Shown here: in pieces, positions 52,232 to 60,463 of the stretch
Layout of the letters: every line of letters starts with the position of its first letter
Position numbering within the stretch: position 1 is the first letter of the stretch
NCBI GenBank assembly: GCA_937898685.1
Contig: CALEJT010000014.1
Span: 76,913-140,912, forward strand
From: an uncultured Gammaproteobacteria bacterium
GTDB taxonomy: Bacteria > Pseudomonadota > Gammaproteobacteria > Pseudomonadales > Pseudohongiellaceae
DNA length: 64,000 bases
Direction of reading: 5' to 3'
Made by a program: the position numbers and the translations under genes
Notes under the pieces: generated by a model
Told to the model about the DNA's origin: nothing
The model's database searches: none
The model's input: only the letters and a program-made list of their open reading frames with translations

Positions 52232-52350
52232 GTAGGCTGGGCTGAATCCGGAGGGTGAAGCCCCACATGGGATGTCGCGGGAACAACCGAATGCGATGGC
52301 GACTTCAGAGGAACGTCCACCGTCGCGCATTGGGCTTCGCCCAATCTATG
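52232..52350. repeat. REP/MITE-like element D
   Basis: A ~119-bp element between the DUF1289 and lpxH genes. The left end is GTAGGCTGGGCTGA followed by GGGTGAAGCCCC; the right end is the hairpin ATTGGGC-TTC-GCCCAAT (52329-52345) followed by CTAT. The ends are inverse to one another and similar to elements A-C. Confidence 0.65.
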
Positions 52351-52408
52351 AGCGGCTCGCTTTCAGAGTCTTGGCATCCCCGAACAGCGACAACGGCAAG
52401 CTGCTGGT

Positions 52409-53155
52409 TCAGTAAACGAATCGCTCGAGTCGCACGCCTGCTGCATCGAGTCGCGCGAAATAGGCTTCGTGCTCACGCCAATCGCCGAGCACGATGCGCT
52501 GTGCGGCTTGTTCATCGAGGGAGAAGTCGTGCACGGCGGGGCGGTGGGTGTGGCCGTGGATCACAGTGGTGATGCCTTCCTCCCGCATGAGTTCGAGCAC
52601 GGCTTCGGGCGTGACATCCATGATGTCTTCCGGTTTGTTGCTGCTCATGCTCTTGCTGCGCGCGCGGGCCTCGGCGGCGAAGGCGCGGCGTTCTGTGAGT
52701 GATCTGCTCAGAAACTCCTGCTGCCAGCGTGGATCGCGCACGAGGGTGCGAAAGGCGAGATAGTCGCTGTCGCGCGTACAGAGCATGTCGCCGTGCAGCA
52801 GCAGATAATCGTGGCCGGCATGGGACAGGCGCAGTGGTTCGTCCACCAAGGTTGCGCCGCAAGCCTCGGCATAGCGAGGCCCCAGCAGGAAATCGCGATT
52901 GCCGTGCATGAAGAAGATGTCAGTGCCGCGCGCACTCAGTGCTTTCAGCGCCGCGGCGAGTTCCTGGTAGAGCGGAGTGTCATCGTCATCGCCGATCCAG
53001 GCATCGACGAAGTCGCCGAGGATGTAGAGCGCCTCCGCGCCTGCCGCTTTTTCGTCCAGAAAACGCAGAAAGGCCTGACACAGGTCAGGCCTTTGCGGAG
53101 AGAGATGCAGATCGGAGATCAGCAGCAGCGTCTTAGGCAGGCACTTTGCTGTCAT
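52409..53155 (-). CDS. lpxH: UDP-2,3-diacylglucosamine diphosphatase
   Basis: A 248-aa peripheral membrane enzyme of lipid A synthesis; it cleaves UDP-2,3-diacylglucosamine to lipid X and UMP with two Mn ions. All metal motifs are present: SDLHL (14-18), GDFVDAWIGDDD (~47-58), HGNRDFLLG, LLLHGDMLC and the late HGHTHRP (~198). Its start overlaps the 3' end of ppiB by 23 bp, so the two genes are translated as a pair. Length fits the family (240-250). Confidence 0.97.
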   Translation of the reverse strand: MTAKCLPKTLLLISDLHLSPQRPDLCQAFLRFLDEKAAGAEALYILGDFVDAWIGDDDDTPLYQELAAALKALSARGTDIFFMHGNRDFLLGPRYAEACGATLVDEPLRLSHAGHDYLLLHGDMLCTRDSDYLAFRTLVRDPRWQQEFLSRSLTERRAFAAEARARSKSMSSNKPEDIMDVTPEAVLELMREEGITTVIHGHTHRPAVHDFSLDEQAAQRIVLGDWREHEAYFARLDAAGVRLERFVY

Positions 53156-53642
53156 CGATGCTGACGGAAGTGATGACGATGTCTTCCTTCGGTACGTCCT
53201 GATGGCCGGCGCGGGAACCGGTCTTGACGCCCTTGATCTTGTTCACGACATCCATGCCTTCGACCACTTTGCCGAACACGGCGTAGCCCCAGCCCTGCGG
53301 GCTCTTGCTGGTGTGGTTGAGGAAGTGGTTGTCGGCCACGTTGATGAAGAACTGGCAGGACGCGGAATGCGGATCCATGGTGCGGGCCATGGCGATGGTG
53401 CCGGTGAGGTTGGGCAGGCCGTTGTCCGCTTCGTTGACGATCGGCGCGCGCGTTTTCTTCTGTTTCATGTTGGTGTCGAAGCCACCGCCCTGGATCATGA
53501 AATTGTCGATCACGCGATGGAAGATGGTGCCGTCGTAGTGGCCGTCGCGCGCATATTGCAGAAAGTTGGCGGAGGTGATCGGCGCTTTGGCGAAGTCGAG
53601 CTCCAGCACGATGTCGCCATGGGTGGTATGCAGAGTGATCAT
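53133..53642 (-). CDS. ppiB: Peptidyl-prolyl cis-trans isomerase B (cytoplasmic cyclophilin)
   Basis: A 169-aa cyclophilin-type isomerase without a signal peptide. Typical sites are FHRVIDNFMIQGGGF (catalytic Arg in FHR, then the Q-G-G-x-F pocket), LTGTIAMARTMDPHSASCQFFI and WGYAVFGKVVEGMDVV. It accelerates proline isomerisation in folding proteins. It is divergent from glnS and co-transcribed with lpxH; the same ppiB-lpxH pairing next to glnS-cysS is known in Pseudomonas. Confidence 0.97.
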   Translation of the reverse strand: MITLHTTHGDIVLELDFAKAPITSANFLQYARDGHYDGTIFHRVIDNFMIQGGGFDTNMKQKKTRAPIVNEADNGLPNLTGTIAMARTMDPHSASCQFFINVADNHFLNHTSKSPQGWGYAVFGKVVEGMDVVNKIKGVKTGSRAGHQDVPKEDIVITSVSIDDSKVPA

Positions 53643-53667
53643 GAAGGTTCCTGTATCAGGTCCGGCT

Positions 53668-53697
53668 CTGACACGGCCAGAACAAGCTGGCTATAAT
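53668..53697 (+). promoter_or_regulatory. glnS promoter (sigma70-like)
   Basis: A -35 box CTGACA (53668-53673) and a consensus -10 box TATAAT (53692-53697) with 18-bp spacing, about 30 bp before the glnS ATG. It lies in the 85-bp region divergent with ppiB. Confidence 0.8.
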
Positions 53698-53727
53698 ACG
53701 CGCTTTGTTTCAGCCCAGAAAGCAGCC

Positions 53728-55407
53728 ATGTCCGAGACCAGCGCCAGCCCCGCCAATTTCATTCACCAGATCATCGTGCGTGACCTGGAACAAGGTAAGA
53801 ACGAGGGCAGGGTGCATACCCGTTTTCCGCCGGAGCCCAACGGCTATCTGCACATCGGTCATGCCAAGTCGATCTGTCTGAACTTCGGCACTGCGCAGAA
53901 GTTCGGGGGCAAGTGCAACTTGCGCTTCGACGACACCAACCCCGAGAAGGAAGACATCGAATACGTCGAATCCATCAAGGCCAGCATCAAGTGGCTGGGC
54001 TTCGACTGGGAAGATCGTCTCTTCTACGCCTCCGATTATTTCGAGCAGCTCTATAACTACGCCGAAGAGCTGATCATGAAGGGCAAGGCCTACGTGTGCA
54101 GCCTTTCGCCCGAGCAGGCGCGTGAATATCGCGGCACCTTGACCGAACCCGGTCGCAACAGCCCCGACCGCGATCGTCCGATCGAGGAAAACCTCGATCT
54201 TTTTCGCCGCATGCGCGCCGGCGAATTCCCCGATGGTGCCTACACGCTGCGCGCCAAGATCGACATGGCCTCGCCCAACATCAACATGCGCGATCCCGTG
54301 CTCTATCGCATTCGCCACGCGCATCACCATCAGACGGGCGATAAGTGGTGCATCTATCCGATGTACGACTACACCCACTGCATCTCGGACGCGCTCGAAG
54401 GCATCACGCATTCGCTGTGCACGCTGGAATTCGAAGACCACCGACCGCTCTACGACTGGATCCTCGATCAGCTCGACGTGCCCTGCCATCCGCAGCAGAT
54501 CGAGTTCGCGCGTCTGAACTTCAACTACACGGTGATGAGCAAGCGCAAGCTGAAACAGCTCGTCGATGAAAAACTCGTAAGCGGTTGGGACGATCCGCGC
54601 ATGCCCACGCTCGAAGGCATGCGTCGTCGCGGTTATACGCCGGCTTCGATCCGCAATCTGTGTGAGATGGTCGGTGTGACCAAGGCCAACTCCATGGTCG
54701 ACATCGGCATGATGGAATACTGCCTGCGCGAAGACCTCGATCGCACCGCGCCGCGCGCGATGTGCGTTCTGCGTCCGCTGAAGGTGGTGTTGACCAACTA
54801 TCCGGAAGACAAGAGCGACGACATCGTGCTGCCGCGTCATCCGAAGGATCCCGGCATGGGCGAGCGTACGGTGCCGTTCACGCGTGAACTCTACATCGAT
54901 CGCAACGATTTCGAAGAAAACCCGCCGCCCGGCTTCAAGCGTCTGATCCCGGGTGGAGAAGTGCGTCTGCGCGGTGCCTACGTGATCCGCTGCGACGAGA
55001 TCATCAAGGATGCGAACGGCGAGGTGGTGGAACTGCGCTGTACCTGCGATCTCGCCACGCTCGGCGCCAACCCCGAAGGCCGCAAGGTCAAGGGAGTGAT
55101 CCACTGGGTGAGCGCACAGCATTCCTTCCCGGTGGAAGTGCGTTTGTACGATCGTCTGTTCAACGCCGAAAACCCGGACGACGCCGCAGGCGACTATCGC
55201 GACAACCTCAACCCGGAGTCGCTGGTGGTGCTGCAGGGTTGCCGTGCCGAGCCCTCGCTGGCTTCGGCCCAGCCGGAAGACCGCTTCCAGTTCGAGCGCG
55301 AAGGCTACTTCTGCGCGGATCGCTATGACAGCAAGCCCGGCCAGCCCGTGTTCAACTTGACCATCGGCCTGCGGGATACCTGGGCGAAAATTCAGAACAA
55401 TAACTGA
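53728..55407 (+). CDS. glnS: Glutaminyl-tRNA synthetase
   Basis: A 559-aa class I synthetase that charges tRNA-Gln with glutamine. ATG 53728 is the natural start; the upstream extension runs into the promoter. The HIGH motif is at 42-45 (LHIGHAKSI), the KMSKS-like motif VMSKRK at 269-274, with the GlnRS-type segments RFDDTNPEKE and DKWCIYPMYDYTHC. The two C-terminal beta-barrels that read the anticodon follow. Having GlnRS agrees with a gammaproteobacterial-type host. Confidence 0.98.
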   Translation: MSETSASPANFIHQIIVRDLEQGKNEGRVHTRFPPEPNGYLHIGHAKSICLNFGTAQKFGGKCNLRFDDTNPEKEDIEYVESIKASIKWLGFDWEDRLFYASDYFEQLYNYAEELIMKGKAYVCSLSPEQAREYRGTLTEPGRNSPDRDRPIEENLDLFRRMRAGEFPDGAYTLRAKIDMASPNINMRDPVLYRIRHAHHHQTGDKWCIYPMYDYTHCISDALEGITHSLCTLEFEDHRPLYDWILDQLDVPCHPQQIEFARLNFNYTVMSKRKLKQLVDEKLVSGWDDPRMPTLEGMRRRGYTPASIRNLCEMVGVTKANSMVDIGMMEYCLREDLDRTAPRAMCVLRPLKVVLTNYPEDKSDDIVLPRHPKDPGMGERTVPFTRELYIDRNDFEENPPPGFKRLIPGGEVRLRGAYVIRCDEIIKDANGEVVELRCTCDLATLGANPEGRKVKGVIHWVSAQHSFPVEVRLYDRLFNAENPDDAAGDYRDNLNPESLVVLQGCRAEPSLASAQPEDRFQFEREGYFCADRYDSKPGQPVFNLTIGLRDTWAKIQNNN

Positions 55408-55436
55408 TATACGTAACGTCACTTGCGATTTAGGTT

Positions 55437-55478
55437 CGCGGCTTTGGAATGGTGGTTCCACCACATTCCGAAGCCGCG
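55437..55478. repeat. Long hairpin in the glnS-cysS spacer
   Basis: The left arm CGCGGCTTTGGAATGGTGG (55437-55455) and the right arm (55458-55478) pair over nearly 20 bp with one mismatch and a small bulge, with almost no loop. There is no T-run after it, so it is not a simple terminator. It precedes the cysS ribosome site by ~75 bp and could act as a processing site, attenuator or transcript stabiliser. Confidence 0.7.
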
Positions 55479-55565
55479 CTCCCAGCCAGAGGCCCGATGT
55501 TCTGCCGGCCCTGTACCGAGTGCGGAACTTCCCACTGGCCAATACGAGAAGAACAAGGACTCCTA

Positions 55566-56957
55566 GTGCTTTCCATCTACAACACGCTCACGCAACGCAA
55601 AGAACCCTTCACGCCGATCGAACCGGGCAAGGTCCGCATGTACGTGTGCGGTCTCACCACCTACGACTATGCCCACATCGGGCACGCCCGCATGCTGGTG
55701 GCCTTCGACGTGGTGGTACGCTACCTGCGCGCGATCGGCTATGAGGTTACCTACGTTCGCAACATCACCGACATCGACGACAAGATCATTCGTCGCGCCA
55801 ACGAAAACGGTGAGCCCTTCGATGCGCTGACGGAGCGTTTCATCGCCTACACGCACGAAGACGAAGCCGCTCTCGGCATTCTGCGTCCCGACATCGAACC
55901 CCGCGCGACCGCGCACATCGCCGACATCATCCGCATGACGCAGGACCTGATCCGCCGCCGTCATGCCTACGTGCCGGGCAATGGCGACGTCTACTTCAGC
56001 GTGGCCAGCTTCCCGGAATACGCGCGGCTCTCGCGCAAGAATCCCGAAGAGCTGATGGCCGGGGCCCGCATCGAAGTGGGTGAGAAGAAGCGCGATCCGC
56101 GCGACTTCGCCTTGTGGAAGGCCGCCAAGCCCGGCGAGCCGGGTTGGGAGTCGCCGTGGGGCTATGGGCGTCCGGGCTGGCACATCGAGTGCTCCGCGAT
56201 GTCGACCACCTGTCTCGGTCACACCTTCGACATTCATGGCGGCGGCAGCGACCTGATGTTTCCGCACCACGAGAACGAGATCGCCCAATCCGAGTGCGCC
56301 ACCGGCAAGCGTTTCGTCAATGTCTGGATGCACAACGGTCCCGTGCGTGTCGACAACGAGAAGATGTCGAAGTCGCTCGGCAACTTCTTCACCATCCGTG
56401 AAGTGCTGAAGGAATATCCGGCGGAAGTGATCCGCTATTTCCTCATCGCCAGCCACTACCGCAGCGCCATCAACTATTCGCAGGAAAACCTGCAGACGGC
56501 GCACGCCGCGCTCGGCCGCTTCTATCGCACCTTGCACATGCTGGAGCGGGAAGGGGTGCAAGCACCGGAGGAGAGCGCCTTCATCGATCGCTTCCACGCG
56601 GCGATGCAGGACGACTTCAACACCGCCGAGGCCTTGAGCGTGTTGTTCGAACTCACGCGCGAAGCGAACCGTCTGCGCGACGAAGATCCCGAGCACGCGG
56701 CGCAGCTCGCAGCACTTCTGCGCAAGCTCGGCGGCATCCTGGGATTGTTGCAGGCGCCGGCGGAAGAGTTCTTGCGGGCGCCGGCCGGCAACGAGGTCGA
56801 CGCCGCCCATGTCGAGGATCTGATCGCGCGGCGCAAGGCTGCACGTGCCGAGAAGAACTGGGCCGAAGCCGATCGCATCCGCGATGAATTGCAAGCGTTG
56901 AACGTGGTGGTGGAAGACCGTAATGGCCAGACCACCTGGCGCGTCGAGCGTAAATAA
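55566..56957 (+). CDS. cysS: Cysteinyl-tRNA synthetase
   Basis: A 463-aa class I synthetase. GTG 55566 (AAGGA 7 bp upstream) gives MLSIYNTLTQRKEPF, the normal N-terminus, and the family length of ~461. The HIGH motif lies at 37-40 (YAHIGHARM), KMSKS at 266-270, the zinc ligand region in MYVCGLTTYDY and in WHIECSAMS...HGGGSDL. The helical C-terminus (RRKAARAEKNWAEADRIRDEL) ends as expected. It charges tRNA-Cys. Confidence 0.98.
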   Translation: MLSIYNTLTQRKEPFTPIEPGKVRMYVCGLTTYDYAHIGHARMLVAFDVVVRYLRAIGYEVTYVRNITDIDDKIIRRANENGEPFDALTERFIAYTHEDEAALGILRPDIEPRATAHIADIIRMTQDLIRRRHAYVPGNGDVYFSVASFPEYARLSRKNPEELMAGARIEVGEKKRDPRDFALWKAAKPGEPGWESPWGYGRPGWHIECSAMSTTCLGHTFDIHGGGSDLMFPHHENEIAQSECATGKRFVNVWMHNGPVRVDNEKMSKSLGNFFTIREVLKEYPAEVIRYFLIASHYRSAINYSQENLQTAHAALGRFYRTLHMLEREGVQAPEESAFIDRFHAAMQDDFNTAEALSVLFELTREANRLRDEDPEHAAQLAALLRKLGGILGLLQAPAEEFLRAPAGNEVDAAHVEDLIARRKAARAEKNWAEADRIRDELQALNVVVEDRNGQTTWRVERK

Positions 56958-57029
56958 TAGAAGTAGGTACGACGCCCGAAGGCCATGTGAATCAACGCGC
57001 TAAACTCCTGCATCGACTCAGATTTTCGA

Positions 57030-57058
57030 TTGACCTACAGGGGGCGGATGAGTAAGAT
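57030..57058 (+). promoter_or_regulatory. Promoter of the tRNA-Pro/Arg/His cluster
   Basis: A -35 box TTGACC (57030-57035) and a -10 box TAAGAT (57053-57058) with ideal 17-bp spacing; transcription would start near 57065, about 20 bp before tRNA-Pro. The GC-rich stretch right after -10 suits stringent control of stable RNA genes. Confidence 0.78.
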
Positions 57059-57083
57059 GCCGCCTCCGCCGCTTTGGGGCTCA

Positions 57084-57160
57084 CGGGGTATAGCGCAGTC
57101 TGGTAGCGCGTCTGCTTTGGGAGCAGAATGTCGGGAGTTCGAATCTCTCTACCCCGACCA
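57084..57160 (+). tRNA. tRNA-Pro (anticodon TGG)
   Basis: A 77-nt cloverleaf: acceptor CGGGGTA/TACCCCG, D-arm AGCGCAGTCTGGTAGCGC, anticodon loop CTTTGGGAG with TGG, T-loop GTTCGAATC and encoded CCA end. Confidence 0.97.
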
Positions 57161-57204
57161 GCTCCAGCGGGGCCCTCGTGGCAGACTCAACCAGATCGTA
57201 TCGA

Positions 57205-57281
57205 GCGCCCGTAGCTCATCTGGATAGAGCATCGGCCTTCTAAGCCGAGGGTAGCAGGTTCGAGTCCTGCCGGGCGTGCCA
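57205..57281 (+). tRNA. tRNA-Arg (anticodon TCT)
   Basis: A 77-nt cloverleaf: acceptor GCGCCCG/CGGGCGT, D-arm AGCTCATCTGGATAGAGC, anticodon stem CGGCC/..GCCG around CTTCTAA (TCT), T-loop GTTCGAGTC, encoded CCA. It decodes the rare AGA/AGG codons. Confidence 0.96.
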
Positions 57282-57394
57282 CTTTCGATGGCGACCGATC
57301 GGTCGACATCTTGGAATCGCGACAAGTCACAGCGTCGCAAACGGATTCCGAAAGTGGTGGCAAGAGGGGTATGGATGCCCCAGCAAGAATGTGT

Positions 57395-57471
57395 GGTGAC
57401 TGTAGCTCAGTTGGTAGAGTCCCTGACTGTGACTCAGGTTGTCGTGGGTTCGAGCCCCATCAGTCACCCCA
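57395..57471 (+). tRNA. tRNA-His (anticodon GTG)
   Basis: A cloverleaf with acceptor GTGACTG/CAGTCAC, the additional G(-1) at 57395 opposite C73 (typical of tRNA-His), D-arm AGCTCAGTTGGTAGAGT, anticodon loop CTGTGAC with GTG, T-loop GTTCGAGCC and CCA end. Confidence 0.96.
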
Positions 57472-57674
57472 ATTCCTTCTTCCATCTGTTTCATTCCTTT
57501 CCCTTTCATTCATCTCATTCCGTCCTCCCAGTCCTTCTCTTCGCCATCCACCTAACGTTGGTTCAACCCCCCCTGATTGGGCGGTGCTGAGGTTTTGTCT
57601 CGGGCTGGCAATCATGCGAAGATGCGCGCTTTCCAAACGCCTCAGGACCCTCAGGACTCCCTAAGGACCCAGCA

Positions 57675-58754
57675 ATGGCGGTACCCATCCCTCCTGACGA
57701 AACCGCACGATTGAAAGCGCTGCGAGAGTATCGCGTGCTCGATACTTCGCCAGAGGAGGCTTTCGACGACATCGTGAGACTGGCGTCCTACATCTGTAAG
57801 ACGCCGATTTCGTACATATCTCTCGTCGACGAAGGACGACAGTGGTTCAAGGCCAAGGTCGGTGTGACGGTGGATGAAACACCGCGCGAACAGGCTTTCT
57901 GCGCCCATGCCATCGCCAATCCGCATGAAATGTTGATCGTCGAAGATGCGACGAAAGACGAACGCTTTGCCGACAATCCCTTGGTCACGCAATCCCCGGG
58001 CATCCGCTTCTATGCCGGCGTGCCCTTGATCACGCCCAATGGTCAGGCAGTGGGCACGCTGTGTGTGGCCGATCATCAACCGCGCCGTCTCACGCATGAA
58101 CAGCGTGACGTGTTGTCCGCCTTGGCCCGACAGGTGGTGGCGCAATTGGAGATGCGGCGCAGTCTCGTCAGTCTGGAACGGACGGTCGAAGTGCAGGAAC
58201 ACTACGTGGCGCGTTTGCAGGAATATCAGCGCAGCATGGAAGTGATGCAGTCACGGCTCGCTTCGCAGAGTGAAACCGATGAGTTGACAGGACTGAAGAA
58301 TCGCCGCGCGCTGGATCGTCTGCTCGTCGAGCAATTCCATCATGCGGTGAATGCGACCAAGCCCTTGGCGATCGCCGTGATCGACGTCGATCAGTTCAAG
58401 TCCTACAACGATAGCTACGGCCATCTCGCCGGTGACGAAGCTCTCATTGCCGTTGCCGAAGCGCTGCGACGCTCGGCACGTTCACATGATGTGCTGGCGC
58501 GGGTCGGTGGAGAGGAATTCGTGGCCTTGTTTCCGGGAACGAGCCGCGAGGGCGCGCTGGTCGTCGCCGAACGCATGCGCCGCGCCGTACAACGCACGCC
58601 ATGGCCGCATCGTCCGCTGACGATCAGTATCGGCGTCACCGCCTTCGATGTGGGAGTGGAGGTGGAAACGCCGAAGGATCTCATCGCTCGGGCCGACGCT
58701 GCGCTCTATCGCGCCAAGGCTGCCGGCCGCAATCGCGTTCTCCCTTCCGACTGA
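57675..58754 (+). CDS. GAF-GGDEF diguanylate cyclase
   Basis: A 359-aa cytosolic signalling enzyme making c-di-GMP from GTP. Residues ~20-165 form a GAF domain (YRVLDTSPEEAFDDIVRLAS, GVPLITPNGQAVGTLCVAD) that should sense a small ligand. A coiled-coil linker (~165-200, LERTVEVQEHYVARLQEY) joins it to the GGDEF domain (~205-355). The active site GGEEF is at 278-282 and the inhibitory RxxD site (RSHD, 269-272) is intact, so the cyclase should be product-inhibited. AAGGA precedes the ATG. Class: sensor-type, no membrane segment. Confidence 0.95.
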   Translation: MAVPIPPDETARLKALREYRVLDTSPEEAFDDIVRLASYICKTPISYISLVDEGRQWFKAKVGVTVDETPREQAFCAHAIANPHEMLIVEDATKDERFADNPLVTQSPGIRFYAGVPLITPNGQAVGTLCVADHQPRRLTHEQRDVLSALARQVVAQLEMRRSLVSLERTVEVQEHYVARLQEYQRSMEVMQSRLASQSETDELTGLKNRRALDRLLVEQFHHAVNATKPLAIAVIDVDQFKSYNDSYGHLAGDEALIAVAEALRRSARSHDVLARVGGEEFVALFPGTSREGALVVAERMRRAVQRTPWPHRPLTISIGVTAFDVGVEVETPKDLIARADAALYRAKAAGRNRVLPSD

Positions 58755-58757
58755 GCT

Positions 58758-59408
58758 TCAGCCCCGCGTGTAACGATCCTTCAGCATGGCGTAGAGCTGA
58801 TGCTGATAGTCGCTGTGTTCCGGATCGAGGCTCGCCATGATTTCCACGAGATGTTCGTTGTCTTCGCGGCCCTGCCACAGCTTGCGATAGGTGCCTTCCT
58901 TGTAGCCGTGATCCTGGCGGAAGAAATTCAGCACGTTCTTGCCGACGTACTGACAGAAGAGCTCCTGCCAGTCCATGTCACAGTCTTTCAGCATGGCTGC
59001 GAACAGCGGCAGGCTGAAGCGACGGGATACGGCAAGGCCGATGTTGAGTTCGAGTTTCTCGATCAGGTCGAGTTTGGAGAGTTCGTAACGCTTGCCATCG
59101 AACTCGATGGAGTCTGCGTCTTCAGTCGCGAGCAGGTCGTCCAGAGAAGCCTCCAGATCGCCTTCATGCTCGAGCAGAATGTGCGACAGCGCGAAGTGCC
59201 AGATGTCGACCAGTTCCATGCGCAACTGTTCGATGTCGCAGTCCTGCTTTTTCCACCACTTCCAGCCGCGATGCTCCATCGCCTCGGCGCCTTCCACCAC
59301 GACAGCGCGCAGATAGGGATAGGCCGCTTGTACCCAGGCGGGATTGATCTTGGCATTCATCTGCGCCTGCAGCGTCAGCATGGTTTGGGCCTGGAGTCGT
59401 GTGAGCAT
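58758..59408 (-). CDS. Dimeric dUTP diphosphatase (dUTPase_2 / MazG-like fold)
   Basis: A 216-aa all-alpha NTP pyrophosphatase. It begins LQAQTMLTLQAQMNAKINPAW and has the metal motifs VEGAEAMEHRGWKWWKK and MELVDIWHFALSH (E-x-x-D), followed by LNIGLAVSRRF and a C-terminal NFFRQDHGYKEGTY motif typical of dimeric dUTPases. It hydrolyses dUTP to dUMP and pyrophosphate, keeping uracil out of DNA. AGGAA precedes the ATG. It is convergent with the GGDEF gene. Confidence 0.88.
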   Translation of the reverse strand: MLTRLQAQTMLTLQAQMNAKINPAWVQAAYPYLRAVVVEGAEAMEHRGWKWWKKQDCDIEQLRMELVDIWHFALSHILLEHEGDLEASLDDLLATEDADSIEFDGKRYELSKLDLIEKLELNIGLAVSRRFSLPLFAAMLKDCDMDWQELFCQYVGKNVLNFFRQDHGYKEGTYRKLWQGREDNEHLVEIMASLDPEHSDYQHQLYAMLKDRYTRG

Positions 59409-59422
59409 CGTGGTTCCTCGTC

Positions 59423-60145
59423 TTAAGTGGCATCGGGCGCAGCCGGATCACGATGGTGTTCCGGTTCGCCCCACAATTGGTGCAGATGGCGCAGGTCGTT
59501 CTTGGTGAGCAGTTTCAAGCGCGCATGTCCCAAGCGGCGATAGCGTTCGGCGCTGTTGGCACCGAAGTGTTCCAAAGGCGGCTGTTCCTTGCCGCGCGGC
59601 AGTGAGGCGAGGAGGGCGGTGTCGTAGAGCTCACCCAGCAGATGATCGACGCGATGATTGCGTTCGATGCCCTGGCGCACCAGCTGACGCAGGATCACCG
59701 CTGCCTGTTGCAGCGCATGCTGGCGCGGGAAGTGGGCGCGTGCCAGGGTCAATGCCGCATCCAATGCCCCTGCATCACGCAGGGCCTTCAGCTGCTCCTG
59801 CCAGTGTTCGAAGCTCGGACTGGGCGTGCTCGGGTTGAAACCGGGCAGGGGTTCGCTTCCCTCGACCGTTTGGGTGGACGCGTCCTGCGCTTGGTCGATC
59901 GTCGCTTCTTCGTCTTTTGGTGCAGTAGCCATGCTCTCCGGTGTTTCCGGCTCTGCTGGAATCTCTGCTGGAATCAATGGCGAGGCATGGCGCTGCCAAC
60001 GTTCCTCGAGCAGCAATGCCGAGGGATCCACGGCGGGCAGCGGCGCGTTGCGCTCGGCATTTTCGATGCGTTTCTGCCGCTCGCTGCGAAACAGCCACCA
60101 GAGCACTCCGGTGGTGGCCACGATGAAGATCAGGATGAGGGTCAA
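59423..60145 (-). CDS. Membrane-anchored hypothetical protein
   Basis: A ~240-aa protein with one N-terminal transmembrane helix (LTLILIFIVATTGVLWWLF), a charged, Pro/Ala/Glu-rich linker (~40-110) and a helical C-terminal part (FEHWQEQLKALRDAGALDAA, LQQAAVILRQLVRQGIERN). The start is uncertain: TTG 60145 follows an AGGA site and lies below a promoter-like element, while the frame remains open to TTG 60196. I do not recognise the family. It is 14 bp upstream of the dUTPase gene and probably in its operon. Confidence 0.6.
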   Translation of the reverse strand: MTLILIFIVATTGVLWWLFRSERQKRIENAERNAPLPAVDPSALLLEERWQRHASPLIPAEIPAEPETPESMATAPKDEEATIDQAQDASTQTVEGSEPLPGFNPSTPSPSFEHWQEQLKALRDAGALDAALTLARAHFPRQHALQQAAVILRQLVRQGIERNHRVDHLLGELYDTALLASLPRGKEQPPLEHFGANSAERYRRLGHARLKLLTKNDLRHLHQLWGEPEHHRDPAAPDAT

Positions 60146-60186
60146 CGGCAAAGTCCTGCGCGAAGGTCCTGCGCGAAAGTCGCGGC

Positions 60187-60216
60187 ATTCTAGCAATGGG
60201 CTTGGACCAGGGTGAA
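60187..60216 (-). promoter_or_regulatory. Possible promoter of the hypothetical-dUTPase operon
   Basis: On the minus strand TTCACC (60216-60211) and TAGAAT (60192-60187) are separated by 18 bp. Transcription would start near 60180, which favours a translation start below that point. Confidence 0.5.
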
Positions 60217-60267
60217 CCTGGAGCGCACTGCAAATTTATTGGCGGGATCCGCAATGGCGGACTAGCT

Positions 60268-60374
60268 TGAGCCCGTGCACAGGGAGGTGCCAGCCCGTAG
60301 ACAGTGCTATGGCAGGGAACTGACAGCGGGTCGCGGCGATCGGGTGTCATCGGATGCCCGATCGCTCTTTTTTT
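60268..60374 (+). ncRNA. Candidate small RNA with intrinsic terminator (possible Csr/Rsm-type)
   Basis: A non-coding stretch of about 107 nt ending in a strong intrinsic terminator. It can fold into short hairpins that present GGA in their loops: CAC-AGGGAG-GTG, a TGCCA...TGGCA stem with AGGGA beside CAGT/ACTG, and the terminator loop with CGGATG. Loop-borne GGA triplets are the hallmark of CsrB/RsmY/RsmZ-like RNAs that sequester CsrA/RsmA. No known family matches exactly; the assignment is a hypothesis. It could also be the leader of the ABC gene. Confidence 0.4.
60336..60374 (+). terminator. Intrinsic terminator upstream of the ABC exporter genes
   Basis: A 9-bp perfect stem GCGATCGGG/CCCGATCGC (60336-60344, 60357-60365) with a 12-nt loop, followed by TCTTTTTTT. 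There is no gene immediately before it on this strand, which argues for a short upstream transcript. Confidence 0.85.
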
Positions 60375-60463
60375 GTCTGCCTCGCGCTACAAAGACCCAA
60401 CGGGCGGGGAGGTCGCTTTTTTGCTATGCTTGCGCGCCAGTTTTTCCGGCCTTCCGCGCAGTC

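Noticed and set aside
53710..55542. 610-codon minus-strand frame opposite glnS
   Set aside because: The plus-strand glnS is complete with all synthetase motifs; the opposite frame has no known domain.
55563..56894. 443-codon minus-strand frame opposite cysS
   Set aside because: Antisense shadow of cysS, which carries HIGH and KMSKS motifs.
57030..57590. Short frames over the tRNA cluster
   Set aside because: They only translate the tRNA genes and spacers.
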